From Aphanomyces cochlioides (lineage: Eukaryota; Oomycota; Saprolegniomycetes; Saprolegniales; Verrucalvaceae), in contig JAHQRK010000004.1 in assembly GCA_019828595.1 (NCBI GenBank), positions 2,914,001 to 2,978,000 on the forward strand: 64,000 bases of DNA, in the 5' to 3' direction. The position numbers were made by a program, and so were the translations under genes. The notes beneath the pieces are model-generated. The model worked only from the letters and a program-made list of their open reading frames with translations, was not told the DNA's origin and did not search any database. Every line of letters starts with the position of its first letter. Positions within the stretch are counted from its first letter, which is position 1. Shown piece after piece: positions 1 through 13,907 of this stretch.

Positions 1-619
1 CCAACGTCAGGATCATTCTAGACGCATACTAGTTGAGAAAATTGCTGCCACGACGGACGTACTTGATACTTCAGCATGGCTGCCGTGGGATTCGTCGACA
101 TTTCTTGAATCGCTGCTGTGAAACGAGGGTTCTGGAGGGCTACGACAACATGAATATCACATTCAAGAGCACTTGTGCACCTTGGCTCAGCTTGGGCTCT
201 TTTGCTAGCTTTTCAAACAAATCTGGAGTCATCCAGTCTACTCGACATGTTGGTTGAAGACTATGGACGTTTGTACCTTCGGGCTTTAGGTTTTGCATTT
301 CACTCATCGCGGCTTGGACCTCGGGAAGTTTCAAAGAGTTGGAAGCTGGATTTCGGCGAATGGTCGGGATTTCAGGCTGGTTTGATTCAGGTTTCTCTTT
401 CACAGGCTTGGCGTTGGAGAAGAAACCCTTCTTGAGTCCATTGCCGAATGCTTTGTTTCGTTTCTTTTGTTCGGCGATTTTTGCGGCTCGTTTGATTTCC
501 TTGGCCTGTGTTGACACTTGGACCATTTCGTCCATGATACTTTTCTCTTCCTCCATCTCATTGCGCTGGTTGTCTTCGTCCAGCATCGACAGAGAGCATA
601 GTGGTGGTGGCTCTTCCAT
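1..619 (-). CDS. STI1-like repeat protein, 3' end beyond window
   Basis: Partial gene read leftward; its 3' end lies outside the window. I chose the ATG at 619 (another in-frame ATG is at 640). The N-terminal part is highly charged with a Lys/Arg/Glu-rich helix (KRAAKIAEQKKRNKAFGNGL) followed by KKGFF. Near residue 140 the protein enters a helical motif (DWMTPDLFEKLAKEPKLSQ). Splicing a 42-nt intron at about 136-177 (GTGCAC...TCGTAG) continues this as ALQNPRFTAAIQEMSTNP, which looks like an STI1/HOP-type DP domain with its NPRF and NP positions. Such domains usually bind chaperones or ubiquilin-like partners, so a co-chaperone role is only a guess. It is followed upstream by MTHFR in the same orientation. 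Confidence 0.6.
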
Positions 620-841
620 TGAACACTTTAAATAATTCATTGCAAGAAAAAGTGTGAACAAAATTCGAAGATTACCATCGCGACGTTTCGTCAACCCACA
701 GGTCAGACGCAGAGATTGACAAATGCAATCAAGAGTTTTCAGGTAACAGGCGTACATTTGAGATGTTACGAGGTCGTTCTCCGTCGAAGAGCGCGGTCAG
801 TCTATCGAGCACGGTCTAAGAGGGGGGAAGCGCAAATGAAT

Positions 842-3389
842 CTAAAGTTCGGCCATGGCCAAACGGGAGCGCAAGTCACGCAATTGGGCTTTCAAGCGGC
901 TATTTTCTTCGCGCGAAGTAGACAGTTCAGTGTGAAGGTCCTTGAGTTCACGGTTCGCTTCAGCCTGTGGCGTAGAGATTTCGTTAATGTACTTGGATCT
1001 GAACACGTACTTGAATGATTTTCAACTTGGCAACAGTTTCGTGCAATTTTTCATTGCGACCTTCTAGTTCGAGCACGCGCTGACGCAAGTCATCCTTTGT
1101 CATGCTTTCCGTGATGACGCGGGCAAAAATCTTGAAGATATCGCTGTCCTCTGCGGCAAAAATTACGCGCATCTCACGGGCAAGAGTGATTTTACCATTG
1201 GTGTAGTCGTTGTCGACAATGTTGACGAGCACGTAGGAATCATAAATTTGCTAAAACATTTGCTGAGATAGAACTCATTTATAAAATACCTTGATCAATT
1301 GATGCGATGGCGAGTCCGGTTCATACGCAGATGCCCACTGCAGTGACTTTTAGAAGACCACAGATGCTATTGGAAATACCTGACTCAACCACAATTCAAA
1401 GGCTTCGTCCTTCCAGGCTGCAAAACTGGCCGTGTCAACGACAGTAGGCTATCCCATATGAGTTTTGTTAAAAGGATAGCATTTATTAATACCTGAATAA
1501 TTTCCTTGCCAGGGAATACACCCCACGTTACTGCAGTCACACTGGGTCCAGGAGAATTGGTGTATTCAGTGCCTAAATTCATCATGAGATCTCGACAACA
1601 GCATGTAAGCTCACCGTTAGCGCTGAATGCATGATAGGAGAGGTTGGGATAATCAGCCAAAGCAGTCTACAGCAATTAAGACACAGTTTAAATTTTGATG
1701 ACATACCACCAAGCGCTGCATGAGACGTGGCGGGACAAAGAATTCAACGTAGGCCTTTTGGAAGACAAATCCGCCTTTGCCACCCCAACCAACGCTAGGA
1801 TCTTCAGATGGCGCACCGTTAATACGAGGCTGACTGTTGATGGTCAAGAAGCCCATCGAGTTGATCCAACGCAAATTTTCTCGAATGATCGTACTTTCAC
1901 CAGAGAGGCCTTGTTCACACCAGGGCAACTAATTCATGGTCAAAATACAATTTTGAATCAGCCACTGATTCCTACTTGCTTCACGCTGCCTTCAATGAAC
2001 TTCACAAAGACGCTCCAGACGTCTTGTTCAGTCAATGGACGCCCCCACAACTACAATAGCTCGGTAAAGAAACAAAAGAAGGGAATTCAAACGTACGACA
2101 TCACGAGCCACCTTTGGACGCTTGAAGGCCAAGTAGTATTCAGACAATTCACCATATGCAGGACTTGTGCGATCACCCCAACGTCCATTTGGAAAGTCAT
2201 CCCATTCCGATGTGCGAGCAATATAACTTGACGCACGGTTGGACCAAAAGATTGGACGGACCTAACAAAAACTGGATGAGTCTGGGTCACATCTTAAGCA
2301 ACATTACTTGTTCGATGTTCTTCTCCAATTTACCATCCTTGCTACGTGTAATTGGTACACCCCATGGCAAGCCACGCTCACGGTCGATCAATTTGAGACC
2401 TTCCAATACAGAGCGTACAGTCGATGCCAAGTTCCTACAGGAAGGAAGCGTTTAATGTCGACGTGGATTGCATGATAGCCCACATGGTGTAGAAATGAAG
2501 CGAGAGGTTGTTCGCTAGCAGCTTGCGGCACGTATCAATAGCCAATTGGATGCCATACTTCTTGACAGCAGCGTCGTCGTTCTTGATGGCAGCCAAATCA
2601 TCTTCGACTTGCATAGGCACACTAGTTTTGCACCAATTCGTGAATTTGAGGAACGAATTGTATGTTTGGATGGGCAAGTATCTAATACATGCATCAGACA
2701 CGAACGACTTGAACGTCTCCTTACCCAGGCAAAATTGGAATCTTGATGCCCAATCGACGACAGTCCTGAACCCATTGCAAAAGTTTGTCCACGTCAAAGA
2801 AGAATTGAGTGATGATGAAATCAGCACCAGCATCTTGTTTTTCCTTCAAACGAATCATGTCAAGTTCTCGCACTTGGTCCGAAGGTGGCAAATTCGGGTT
2901 ATTCCATGCTTCAGTATGAACTTCAGCGTATCCAGCAACTGCAATACAAAACCAATCACCATGCTCTTCGCGAATGAAGCGAATCAATTCGACAGCATTG
3001 TGGAAGCCACCGGGAACAGGTTTCCAGCGCTCGGACCCGATGGGGGGATCTCCACGGAGTGCTAAAATGTTGCGAATGCCCGCTGCACGAACGTTTTTGA
3101 GGATTTCGCGCAATTGATCCCGTGGTAAGTGGCAAGTTAAATGCATGAGCACATCGATCTTGAACTCATTTTGGATATGGGCTCCGATCTTTAGCCACAA
3201 CTTTTCGTCCTTGAATGCACTGCGCCAAGTGAGAGTGACAAACGTAGGTTGCAATTGAAAGCCCATTTCTTCTACGCGATTGAGCAAGTTAAATACACCA
3301 TCTTCAGTCTTGGCTGGAAAGAACTCGAAACTCACGCTGGGTGATCCAGTCTTCTCCAATTCCTTCAGTCGGTCGATGATCTTTCCCAT
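842..3389 (-). CDS. MTHFR: Methylenetetrahydrofolate reductase with C-terminal coiled coil
   Basis: Reduces 5,10-methylene-THF to 5-methyl-THF for methionine synthesis in the cytosol. The N-terminal TIM-barrel catalytic half is clear: [13 protein letters not shown] near residue 20, THLT-type [34 protein letters not shown], and, after an intron, [11 protein letters not shown]. The eukaryotic regulatory half follows in several short exons, including [30 protein letters not shown] and [14 protein letters not shown]. The start is the ATG at 3389; the upstream in-frame TTG is not needed. After VDNDY, where animal MTHFR ends within about 30 residues, this gene continues. Two further short introns can be placed (GTAAAATC...CCGCAG and GTACGTG...CCACAG), giving a heptad-rich tail ending [22 protein letters not shown] and a stop at 842-844. 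The gene is head-to-head with CFAP47. Confidence 0.93.
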
Positions 3390-3753
3390 GTTGGAGCCAC
3401 TCAATGGAATGGTCAGGCAATACGATATCTGGATAAATGACAGTAATTATCCGGTTATCAATGACAATTATCCGGAAGTTGACGTCAACACTTTGACATT
3501 TCCGGTTACGGTTGACAAAACTCCTGGAAACTTAGGAAGCAAGCATCATGACCAAGGCAGTCAATCCAGTTTAAGAATAGTCTCTATGCGAGCTAGCGGA
3601 TTATGGGGGAGAGCTTCAAGAGGTGTGAAGATAGGTGTGAATGCTCGCCAATCATACACTCACTTTATCCGGATAAGATGTACATGTTATCCGGATAATA
3701 CTGATTTGAACCGTCATATCTTTTCAATTTCGCGCCATCCGCGAAAAGGCGCA
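3390..3753. promoter_or_regulatory. Divergent promoter MTHFR/CFAP47 with four CCGG palindromic motifs
   Basis: 364 bp between two divergent start codons. It holds TTATCCGGTTA at 3447-3457, TTATCCGGAA at 3468-3477, and two perfect 12-bp palindromes TTATCCGGATAA at 3665-3676 and 3687-3698. The perfect pair lies 78 and 56 bp before the CFAP47 ATG and the two sites are 22 bp apart, about two helical turns. A regulatory role is inferred from recurrence at other promoters in the window. Confidence 0.55.
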
Positions 3754-6700
3754 ATGCCAAGTCGCCCGTCGACGGCGCCACTCCGTCCAGCATTGGTGCA
3801 AGCAATCCCAGCTTCCATTGACTTTTTAGATGTGGAGCCCATGACATGTTATCTGGTCGCCCTCACGGTGCAAAACACAAGCCGCCAAACTGTCCGGTAT
3901 CGTTTGACTGTACCTACTTCGAAGTACTTTCGAGTGTTGGTCGACAATCAAGACCTTGGAATTGTCGCGAATCCAACGCGTTCGTTATCTCCAGGATTGT
4001 CAAGCAAGTTTGATGTGGCTTTTCTGTTTGAATCGGCAGACGATGTGCCACCAGATCTGCACGACAAGATCCTTATCTTGGCCGAAAATAGTCCCCCGAT
4101 TGAGATACCTTTGGTACGAGGATAATCTTTATATTCATTTCACGAGTACTTAGGTGGCAAAACAACCTTCTCCACACTTGGAATTTGAGTCATTAATTGA
4201 TCTGGGGATGGTTGTACTATCAAACCATGCTGCGAAGTACGTCAATGTCCGAAATACAGGGTCAAAGGAATGCTCATTTCACATTGATGTTGACTCTGGC
4301 TTGCCTTGCACAATAACTCCAAAAGACGGGACAATCCCAGCTCTCTGTGAAACAAAGCTCAAAGTCGACTTCAACGCACTTGAAATGGGAACATTTAGGG
4401 CGATCGCAACTATTCAAACTACTCACGAAAAACAATATTTACTCGATATTAGTGCTGTCGTCGTCGAGCACAACATTGAACTCGTGTTTCCTGCAGCAGA
4501 TGGCATGGAGCATGAGCCTGTGAAATCACTTGCGTTTGGTGCCCTATACAATGGCGAGACTAGAAGACTTGAAACTGTACTACGAAACAATGGTCCACAT
4601 CCAGTTGGCTACCAGACTGGAATTTCTCTCACAGGACGCCTATTTCGAGTAGGAGACGATTTGTACGTAGATAAACATTACCTCCTTAACCTGAATGTTA
4701 GCATAAGCCCAGAAGATGACGGAGAATATGAGGAGAAGAAAAAGGAGCTTACTGTGACTCCTGCTGAAGGCAAGATTTCACCATACTCCTCAACAGTGCT
4801 CACTTTCGTCTACAAGCCCAACATGAACAACCTCGCTAAGCCATCTCTCAGACGTCGTCCATCATATTCGAACAATAAACAACAGAACGAAAAAGAGACA
4901 AGTATTACACTCAAAGCATTTGCATCGATTGAATGCTCTGACATAAGCCAAAATATTGCTATCGAAATATCTGGCACGGTAAATCTTGTCAAAATATAGT
5001 GAGTATATCTCATTTGCATACTTAGGCTGTCATGCCACAAGTGACTGTCTCGCCATGTACGTTCGACTTTGGTGAATGTGCGTCGGGCGCTCGAGTGGAT
5101 ATGATCATGAACATAAAGAACGAAGCGACCTTGCCAGTCAAGTTCAGCTTCAACAAAATCGCACAGTTTGCTTCGCACCCACTGAAAGGACGACTTGATG
5201 TTTTGCAGTCACAAAATGTAGTTGTTAGCTTCGTTCCGGCACAATTAGGTCGCTTTCAGGTTGACTTTTATTGACAATGGCAAATTAATCGAGAATAGAA
5301 CACACTACAATTGGATGTACAAGGTGGAAGTTTAATTATCCCCGTCCAAGTCAAAGGCGCTGCAACAACTTTAGGTGAAAAGAAGGAGCTAGTAGGAGGA
5401 CCTGATGCCTTACCCAACGATTTTCGCCCGCGCTTCAATTTCGTATCTGTCGATGATATTAAATCACAAAAGAAGGCTCCGAAAAGCTCATATCAGAGAG
5501 TGCCACCATACGAAATTGCTGCTCGAGAAGGTAAATACGATAAGGATCAGCTCAGTAGTATTAAAAACTACCTTATAGGCACAGCAGAGGTAGACGAATG
5601 CGAGTTTCAAGGAACAAACAACACACACTTAACTTACTGTGTGAATGAACTTGCTGAACGTGCCCACCACCGTGAAACGTACAATCAAATGTTAAGTCAA
5701 TTTCGTCATGATCGCTTATTGAAACAAGAAAAAACAAATCAAGAGGCACCAAATCCTGTAAATATCGGAATGACACCGCAAGGGGGAATTGCAGCCCCTG
5801 AGCTTTCTTTACCTGACGCCGACGAGCCTCTTTGGATGCAAAGCTCACTAAGGAATCGTCGAGATAGTGGCACCTCATCTCTTGGATTTGATGAAAACAA
5901 AATCATAAAAAAGAAGTTCAAACCGCAGCCAATGACACAAGCTGAAGTGAAAGATTGTGCAACAACGCTAACTTCGGATCAGCTGAAGCAAGTTTTTGCT
6001 GGTAAGCCTTGAGCGCTATACTTTTAATCTTCTCGATACAGGCCCTAAGGCAATCAACTTTGGCAAGGTGTGTGTCCATTCTGTATCAAAAAAGTCGTTC
6101 AGTGTAACAAACGATCTGCCTCATAACATTTTTGTTCGCATGAATATTACGAACGAACTCGATGAACTGCAGCAGACAACCCCCACCTCGCAAGTGATTC
6201 CACCTGGGGCCACAGCAGGATTTGATCTGACTTTCTTTTCCCGAGTCGAGCAGGTATTTCAAAAACATGTCAATTACACAATCAACGGCCAGCACAACTC
6301 AAAATTATTGGTAACCGCCGAAGTAGTTCCTATTCGAGTTGAACTGTCCACATCCTTGCTTGAGTTTGCATTCGATGCCAGTGATTTACGACCGCAGATA
6401 TCGCAAGATGTTGTTTTGAAAAATCCAGGAAATTCCGAGGCGAGGTTTTATTGGAAACCTGAGCAACCTACTGTCGAATGTGCATTTCAAGCCACTCCGG
6501 CACAAGGTGCTATTCCACCCGGAGGTAGTTGCAACATCAGTGTGACTTTCAATCCCCGATATAACGTGCCCAATCAAGCCGTGCTTATTGTTTCGGTGGA
6601 TGGAGGTATTGTGCAAAATGTACACGCTCTTTAAATGATTGTATCACTTAGGGAAGTCAACCCAACTAAATTGTTTGGGTCATGTGGTTGAACCCAAGTG

Positions 6701-9700
6701 TGTTGTAAAAGAAAAGCGAATAGACTTTGGCACTATCGCTGCTGGAATTCCTAAAGAAAAGAGGCTTCTGATAACCAACCAGAACACAGTTGCAGCTACT
6801 GTGTTCTACGCTGAAATAGAGCCCACTATAGCTGGATTGTCTGTTCGGCCTTCAGTAAGCGCGTTAATGCCTGGAGAAACAGCCGAGTTGTGTATTACAC
6901 TGGATATTCATCGAGCGCACGTCTTGGAAGGGTAAGCACGTTTGATTTGTACGATGTTCAAAAGGCTTATAGTGTGCTCCTTGAAATAAAAATAAGAGGT
7001 GGACGAGTGATTCGTACACCCATCGTCGCTGAAGTAGTCGTTCCTAATGTCACATTCAATACCCCACAAGAAGCTTTCAACTTTGGTGGTGTGACGTTGG
7101 GAGTATTAGTTTCTCGTGACATATCCATCACAAATCCTTCACCAGTTCCTGCTCAACTGCTTCTAAACTTTGGTCAAAGAGCTTCAGAGTTCCAAATCAC
7201 AATGCCAAACAGCCTTAATCCAGCTATACAGGACGACATACATTCAATATTTACTCCAGATGAAACTGACCCCCCTTCAGCCTACCAACTAGTCTTACCC
7301 CCAACTACAACCCTTTTTTTCCACCTACAATTTCGTCCAGAAAACGTTATCTCACATTCCTTCCCCTTTCCGATTCAGCTACAAGGAATTGATAGTCGGA
7401 GTGACACTCTTGATCGTGTAATCATGGCAACTGGCCTTAAACCCCGAATGCTCTTTTCTAGCTCTACATTGAATTTTGACAAGAGAGTTATTGCAAAGGA
7501 CAACACTCGCAAAATTCCATATTCTCTGAGTCTTACATTGACAAACGACGACCCGTCGACAATGAAGTGGAGCATGGATCTCTCAAAGTTGATGATAAAA
7601 CGAAGCGTGTTTCACATTGCACCATCGGTGCCTTTCACCTTCTAATGTTTGCTGATTAAAGTTTATTGTAGTGCGGCGAGTTGGCATCAGGTGATAAATG
7701 TATTGTGCGCGTAAGTTTTCTGCCTGTCGATGCAATCGATTATACCGCTGAAGTGCCGGTTTTATTGGACGACTTACCTTATGTCACATTGACGTTGATG
7801 GGGAAAGGAATACATCCCCATTTAAGCTTCAGTGTACCCCGTATTGATTTACCGACTGTTCCCCTTGGTGTAACATCAATGGCCTCATTTTTTGTTCATA
7901 GCACAGGGTAAAGTCGCTAGTTTTTTGTAAATCTCACAAAACTAGGTATGACAATTTAGAGATAAGCTACCGCCTTCCCATTGACTTATCTCGCGTACCA
8001 ATTACGGTGCTCTTTCCAGAGGGCAAATCCATAGGTATTGCAAACCCGAAAATTCAGGTCGACGTGAGCTTTTGCTGCACAAAAAGCATTGCCTTTAATG
8101 CCAAGCTGGAATTTTTTGATGCAGAGGGGGCCCAATTTGATTTACCTTTGTCAGGCGCCACTGATAATAGTGTTCTGACCAATTTTGGTTTTCTTGATGC
8201 TCATAGAAATGAATTCAGCTTCTTTACCGATCCTGATCAAAAATATCCAGTATACTTCTTGGAAAAATCTTACATCAAAGCTCTAACCAAGAAACCTCTC
8301 CCTCCACCACCGGTTTCAAGGAATGAGACTGATGATAAACCCAAAAAATTAAAGAAAAAGACGATCACACCAAAAGAGAAGCAAACAAATGCTGTGCCTT
8401 CAAAAGGAGAAAACGCAAGCAGTTATGTGGAAATCACAGGGAAGTTGCTACATGTGCCTCATTTACACGAACCAAAAGCGGAAGATTTGTCACTTCTCAT
8501 GAGATGGTTAAATATGAACATTCTTCGAACACCAATGACATCATTTCCGCTTGATCTGGTGTGTATGAAATGCATTTCATGGCACTGACATAATCTAGGT
8601 TCAATCTTCAGGGCGGCCATTGTACGATATGGTCGAAGTCGTCAGTGGAAAAACAGTTCCTGGTCGAATAAAGCAGTTGGCATCAAATAAACGCGAACAA
8701 TGTACCCAACTCATTAGTCAATACACAGAACTACTCAAGTTTCTGAAATCTTACGGGGCACTACTGAATGACGTGCGGCCAGAACAATTGCTAGACCAAG
8801 ATCACTATATTCGTTGGTGTGAGGACGAAGACAAATGTCACATTCACCGCAGATTGTCGTTTGAAAAAGAATGGCATCGTATGTCTTGCTTAGCATGGAC
8901 AAAAGTGATTTTTCAAGTTGTGAAATGTTTTGTACTTTTCCGTATATCGACGAAATCCTTTCTAACTCTACCTGGAATTATCAATCCTGTGACAAAAGTT
9001 GCTGAAGCCGTTGTGGTACAGACAAATTCATTGATTTTTCATGAGTCATTCACATTTCTAGGTGAGGGATTGCACCAAAAGTAATGTTTACTCAGAAGCT
9101 GAGATGATATTAATTGAATGGTTACTCCATCATTCTCGTCGAATGGCGACCGTAACTGAGCCACGCGTTATCATTGATCTAGAAAGCGACCTAAAGGACG
9201 GAGTAGTATTATGCCACGTACTTTTGTCTCATGTGCCGACCCTTGGAAACGAAGGTGGTCCACTTCATGGATTCAACAGAAAGCCGACAAGTGAGGAGCA
9301 TTACATCGAAAACTCATTGTGTGTTCGCAATGCTCTTTCATGTTTAGGCTTGGATTATGGTATTTCCTCCGATCAACTATGCAACCTTAGTCTCCCTTCC
9401 ACTGTTTTGCTCCTTTTACATTTATACCAAAACGTGCCACAATTTATCCCCAAGACGACAATTGAATTCAAAGGCGTTCTGGGGCAAACAATCCAAAAGT
9501 CCATTGAACTGAAAAATCCGAGCAAAAGGACGATAGTCTACGACGTATTTCTTGAAGGCCAAGTCAAAGAATTCAGTATATACAGCCACACACTAACACT
9601 TGAGCCTGAAAAGAGCCAAAGCTTTTTGGTCGACTTCAAACCAAAGTTTACTCGATCAGTCCAGGCCAGACTTACATTTCGTAGCTTGCGAGAAGGTCCT

Positions 9701-12700
9701 AGCTCCGCAGCGACAATGGTTTTCCTTCTGGAGTCAAATATATTTTCTCGGAAACCCATTCGAATATTTCAATATGAAACAACCATGTACGATCGCAAAG
9801 TTGTGGAAGTTGTTGTCGAGAACCAATTTCCCGTGAATGGTGTCTTCAAGCTATCGGTGTTGCAACATGCATCCGTTGAGTCAACCAAGAAGGGAAAAGA
9901 TAGTGAAGACGCATGCATGGATTCACAATTACCATTCTTTCTACCAGACCTCATGAGTGACGTTGTACCCATCCGAAAAGACAGCTCAGCAACCATCAAA
10001 ATCGAATTTTTACCCCTCAATCCTGGAGTTTACAAATGTCAATTGCTCTTCTTAGATGAAAACGTCGGCGAATTCATGTATGAGATTCACTGCACAGCAC
10101 ATTTGCCTCCCGTATTGGATGTTCTTGAGTTTTCTTGTGACAATAAACCTCACACAATCAAGGAACTGTTTGTACCTGTGAAAAACGTATTGATGAACAA
10201 AGCACTGGCCATTGTAGTTGATCGCTTCCAGGTAAAAATCAAGCAACTACTCGTACCTAATTCATTCAATCTCCAGGGGCTCGTGAAATCAAAAGTTCGC
10301 GATGGATTACGTAAATGCGAGGAAAATCACCACACAGCATTTCATGTTGAAGTTAATTCACCCTACTTTGTGCTTCAAAACTCTGAGATCCAGCTGAAAA
10401 ATGGCATATCCAACACTCCATCGCACGACATGGATAAGAAAAATGGTAGTCAAGCTAAGCTTATCACGCCGCGTGGCACGTTGACGTCGAACAACTCATT
10501 AATTCTTGATTTCCAACCGAGGGGAGCTGGTATGTACAGCTGCAAAGTGCTCCTTCGTTCGACGGCAAATTGTGGGTGCGATATTCGAGTGTACGAGATT
10601 CAAGCAAAGGTGACTGATGTGGGAATCAAGACAATGCTGGAATTCTCGGCTCCAGCAAGACAAACCATTGTTCAAGACATTCCAATTATTAACCCGACAC
10701 AGGAACACTGGACTTTGCGTGCAACATTGACTGGGTAAACACTAAATCACAGACAGTCTCACTTGTGTCTGAGTAGAGCCAGTGGTGTGTTCTCTGGTGC
10801 TTCATCTCTTAATGTTCCTCCGGGAAAAACTAGCAACTATTCGTTGGTATTTAAACCACAGTGGCTCGTTGCAGAAACAGGAACCCTCGTTCTGCAAAAT
10901 CTCAAAACAGGTCAAGATTTTGAATTTGGCTTATCGGGTATAGGAGAAGAACCACTCGCTGAGCAACATGTTGTGCTCAACTGCCAAGCACGGCAAAGCT
11001 TAGTCCATCAATTTGAAGTCCAAACTTACAAATATGACCCTCCAGGACCGTCTACATTCACTGTCGAGTCAGATTTGCCTTACGTGGTCGGTGCGTCGCA
11101 GTTAGAGCTTCCTGGACCCGGGACAACGAGGATGTACAAACTCAGTTTCAACCCATTGATCGGAGGCTCTTATTTTGGAAGTATTACTTTCACTAACACT
11201 CGTACTAAAGAGTACAGCTGGTACACAATTGAAGCCACTGTTTCTCCACCAGAGCCTGAAGCTACATTAGAAATGACAACGACTGTTCGGTCCGTTGTAG
11301 GAATGGAAATCAGTTTGGAAAATCCTCTTGATCATGCGGTCGTGTTTGAAATCAATCTAAAAGGCAAGGGCCTCTATGGACCTACACAGTTTTCCCTTGA
11401 GGCACAGCAAACCGGCATTTATCAATTGCTGTACTCACCTCTGTTGCCTGGAACCACGACTGGCGCAATTGGTTTTACTAACGAAGACGTTGGAGAGTTT
11501 TCATATATTCTGAATCTGCATGCAACCCCAGCTCCACCAATTCAGCTCGAAGACATGGTGTGCGCTGTGGGGGATGTCACATCGCAGCCAATTACAATCA
11601 CAAACCCATTGGACACACCACTACCACTTGAAGTTGTCCTGACGAATACGCGCAACTTTCGCATTCGAGATGAAGACATCGTAGTGAAGCCTCTGAGCAC
11701 CTACACTGCAATCCTTGATTATATTCCAAGCAGTTTATCCGAGTATGAGCGTGCAGATATTCAGTTTCTGAATCCTGACGTTGGAACGTGGGAGTACAAA
11801 GTCCAAGGTAAGGGCAAGCCTCCAAGTATGATGAAAACAACTATCGTAAGTCGACAACGTGCCGAAATGTTTAAAAATGCCGATTTCTAGGTTAATGCCG
11901 TCGTTGGAGAAGCTGCAAGCTCTCTCTTCACATTTCGAAATCCGTTTCCTGATGCACTTGCAGTCGAAGTAACGATGGTGCAACTAAATCAGCACGATGA
12001 CGGCAAAACTATCATGTACACAAACAATATCTATAGCGTTGTACCGATTCAATTATAGGGAACGACCCACAGGCACAAGTGGCAGTCGCGCAGGAAACAG
12101 TCCGACGAGTGTCAGTCGACAAAGGCTTCGACCTCCCACGGCTCCGCCACCAGTATTTGATATCCTACTGAAGAAACCCAAGTTAACTCTGGAAGGATTT
12201 GGAATCCTGCAAGGTATTTATACTATGTTGAGTGATCTGAGGATGCTTTACTTAGTGCCGATATCATTCATGCCCCATTTTGTGTCTGAAGCTGGCGCTC
12301 AAATCATTATCAAAGGAGACAAAGAATTGGAGTGGGTGTATCCTGTTCGGGTACTCAGCAGGATATCCATGAAATGATTCATGTCCTCATAGGGTATTGC
12401 TGAAGCTCCCGCAAATCCTCGGTCATTTACATTTGTGTGTCGAGCGAGAGAATCTTGTGAAAAGAAATTGAGTCTGGAGCTGCTGGCACTCGAAAAAGTT
12501 ACAATTGACGAACGATTTACAATCGAGTGGGACATTCCTGAACCTCATGCGCGGGTCGTGGAGCGAACTCTAACGGTGACCCCCATCGTGGACAGAATAT
12601 CATCTGTGACAACGCCCTTGGAATATTTGGTAAAAGCGACGAGATCCGTGAAGTATTTCACTTTGTCAATGAATTTAGGTTCGGTTCGATCCCCTTAAAC

Positions 12701-13236
12701 CCATTCGCCTGACGGTTGGATTGATTGTAAAAAAACGATCTGGGGGGCTATGGCGATTTGACATTCACCTCGATGCGTCGGACCCCGTCGTCGACGACGT
12801 GTTAACAATTGAATCTGCCCTGAACCAAACATCAAGTGTATCTTTTAAACTCACAAATCAATTTCGAGAATCGACCCCGTTTCAGGCTGAATTTACAGCC
12901 GGGTCATCCCAAGCTTTCACGGTAAACGAACACTCCCCTTCGCTTTGAAATAAACGTTATCGCTGTTCCTAGGTCTACCCTGTGGAGGGTATGCTGGCAC
13001 CGTATGGAACAGACGGCACATCGTTCACGATTGCATTTACCCCTACAGGGTATGGGAAAATGTGCTCCGGGCAATTAGTAATTGTCACGGACGAGATGCA
13101 ATGGACATTTAATGTCAAAGGCACACACCCAGAGTACAAAATTCCCCACGGCGAGTCGAAAGTGTTTGCCCACCCTTCGTCCAAGAAGTTGAGCCCGCCG
13201 AGCAGTACCAAGAAGAAAAAATTCTTTCTAAAGTGA
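3754..13236 (+). CDS. CFAP47: Cilia- and flagella-associated protein 47 (ASH domains + calponin-homology domain)
   Basis: A giant axonemal protein of roughly 2,900 residues, close to the human CFAP47 size of about 3,200. I resolve 19 exons: 3754-4113, 4154-4978, 5026-5259, 5299-6001, 6042-6605, 6652-6931, 6973-7627, 7672-7907, 7946-8558, 8599-about 9010, 9062-10231, 10277-10734, 10777-11845, 11891-12015, 12059-12213, 12257-12350, 12393-12629, 12679-12921, 12973-13236. Introns are 38-51 nt with GTAAG/GTA starts and TAG/CAG ends; joined frames stay open throughout. The protein is a chain of ASH/MSP-like beta-sandwich repeats (INFGKVCVHSVSKKSF; RIDFGTIAAGIPKEKRL; FNFGGVTLGVLVSRDISITN). A calponin-homology domain follows at about 9100-9440 (EMILIEWLLHHSRR, DLESDLKDGVVLCHVLLSHV). 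This CH-plus-ASH layout is diagnostic. The intron at 10232-10276 is 45 nt, so retention would keep the frame. The protein acts in motile flagella, here presumably those of zoospores. Confidence 0.9.
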
Positions 13237-13907
13237 CGCTCTTGTAGTATGCGACAAATGTGTACATGTAATTTGTTTATTCTTGTTCGTTTCGCGTGCA
13301 GTACACACGACATGCGTCCTCGCTTTGCGTCCTTGCAGGCTAAAAAGCAAAGCACACTGCTAAAACAGCAGACTTTGAATCTATTTGCGCGGAAGCTCCG
13401 ATGAACATTACTGGAAAACACCACTGCGAAAGCACCAACTCTACTCTGCCATTCCTCTGTCATCTCGTCGTCAACATGTCAATATTTGCAATTCACAACA
13501 TGCAAAGATGCAAAGTGGATTTACAAAGTGCAAAGTGGTTTACTAACGTCGATAAACGACGGAGCGTCATAATTACATAGTCACTTTAAGTATAAAATAT
13601 CCAATATCCATCTTAAAATTGGAGGCACGACGGGAATGTTAACAATTTATCAAATTTAAATAGTAAATATGATACATACTGTCGTCGTCATTAGTACGTC
13701 AGTACTCCTGCTATTTGTAATGCGGTGTGGAAATGACCACGACGAGGACTGCACCTCTGACCTTTCATATTAAAATCAAGTATAATGGTAAAAAAAAACG
13801 TGTATGATATCATGAAGAATGTCGTCGTGTGCGGTCGTCTGTCGTTTGCCAAACAGCGACAATTGACGACCAACCCAAGCGGATGAGCCCATTCTTGATT
13901 TCCACAG
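13237..13907. other. Intergenic region, no gene seen
   Basis: 671 bp between CFAP47 and the elicitin-like gene. Contains short direct repeats of the type TGCAAAGTGG around 13510-13545 and AT-rich sequence. The minus-strand open frames here run antisense to real exons and show no protein character. Confidence 0.5.
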
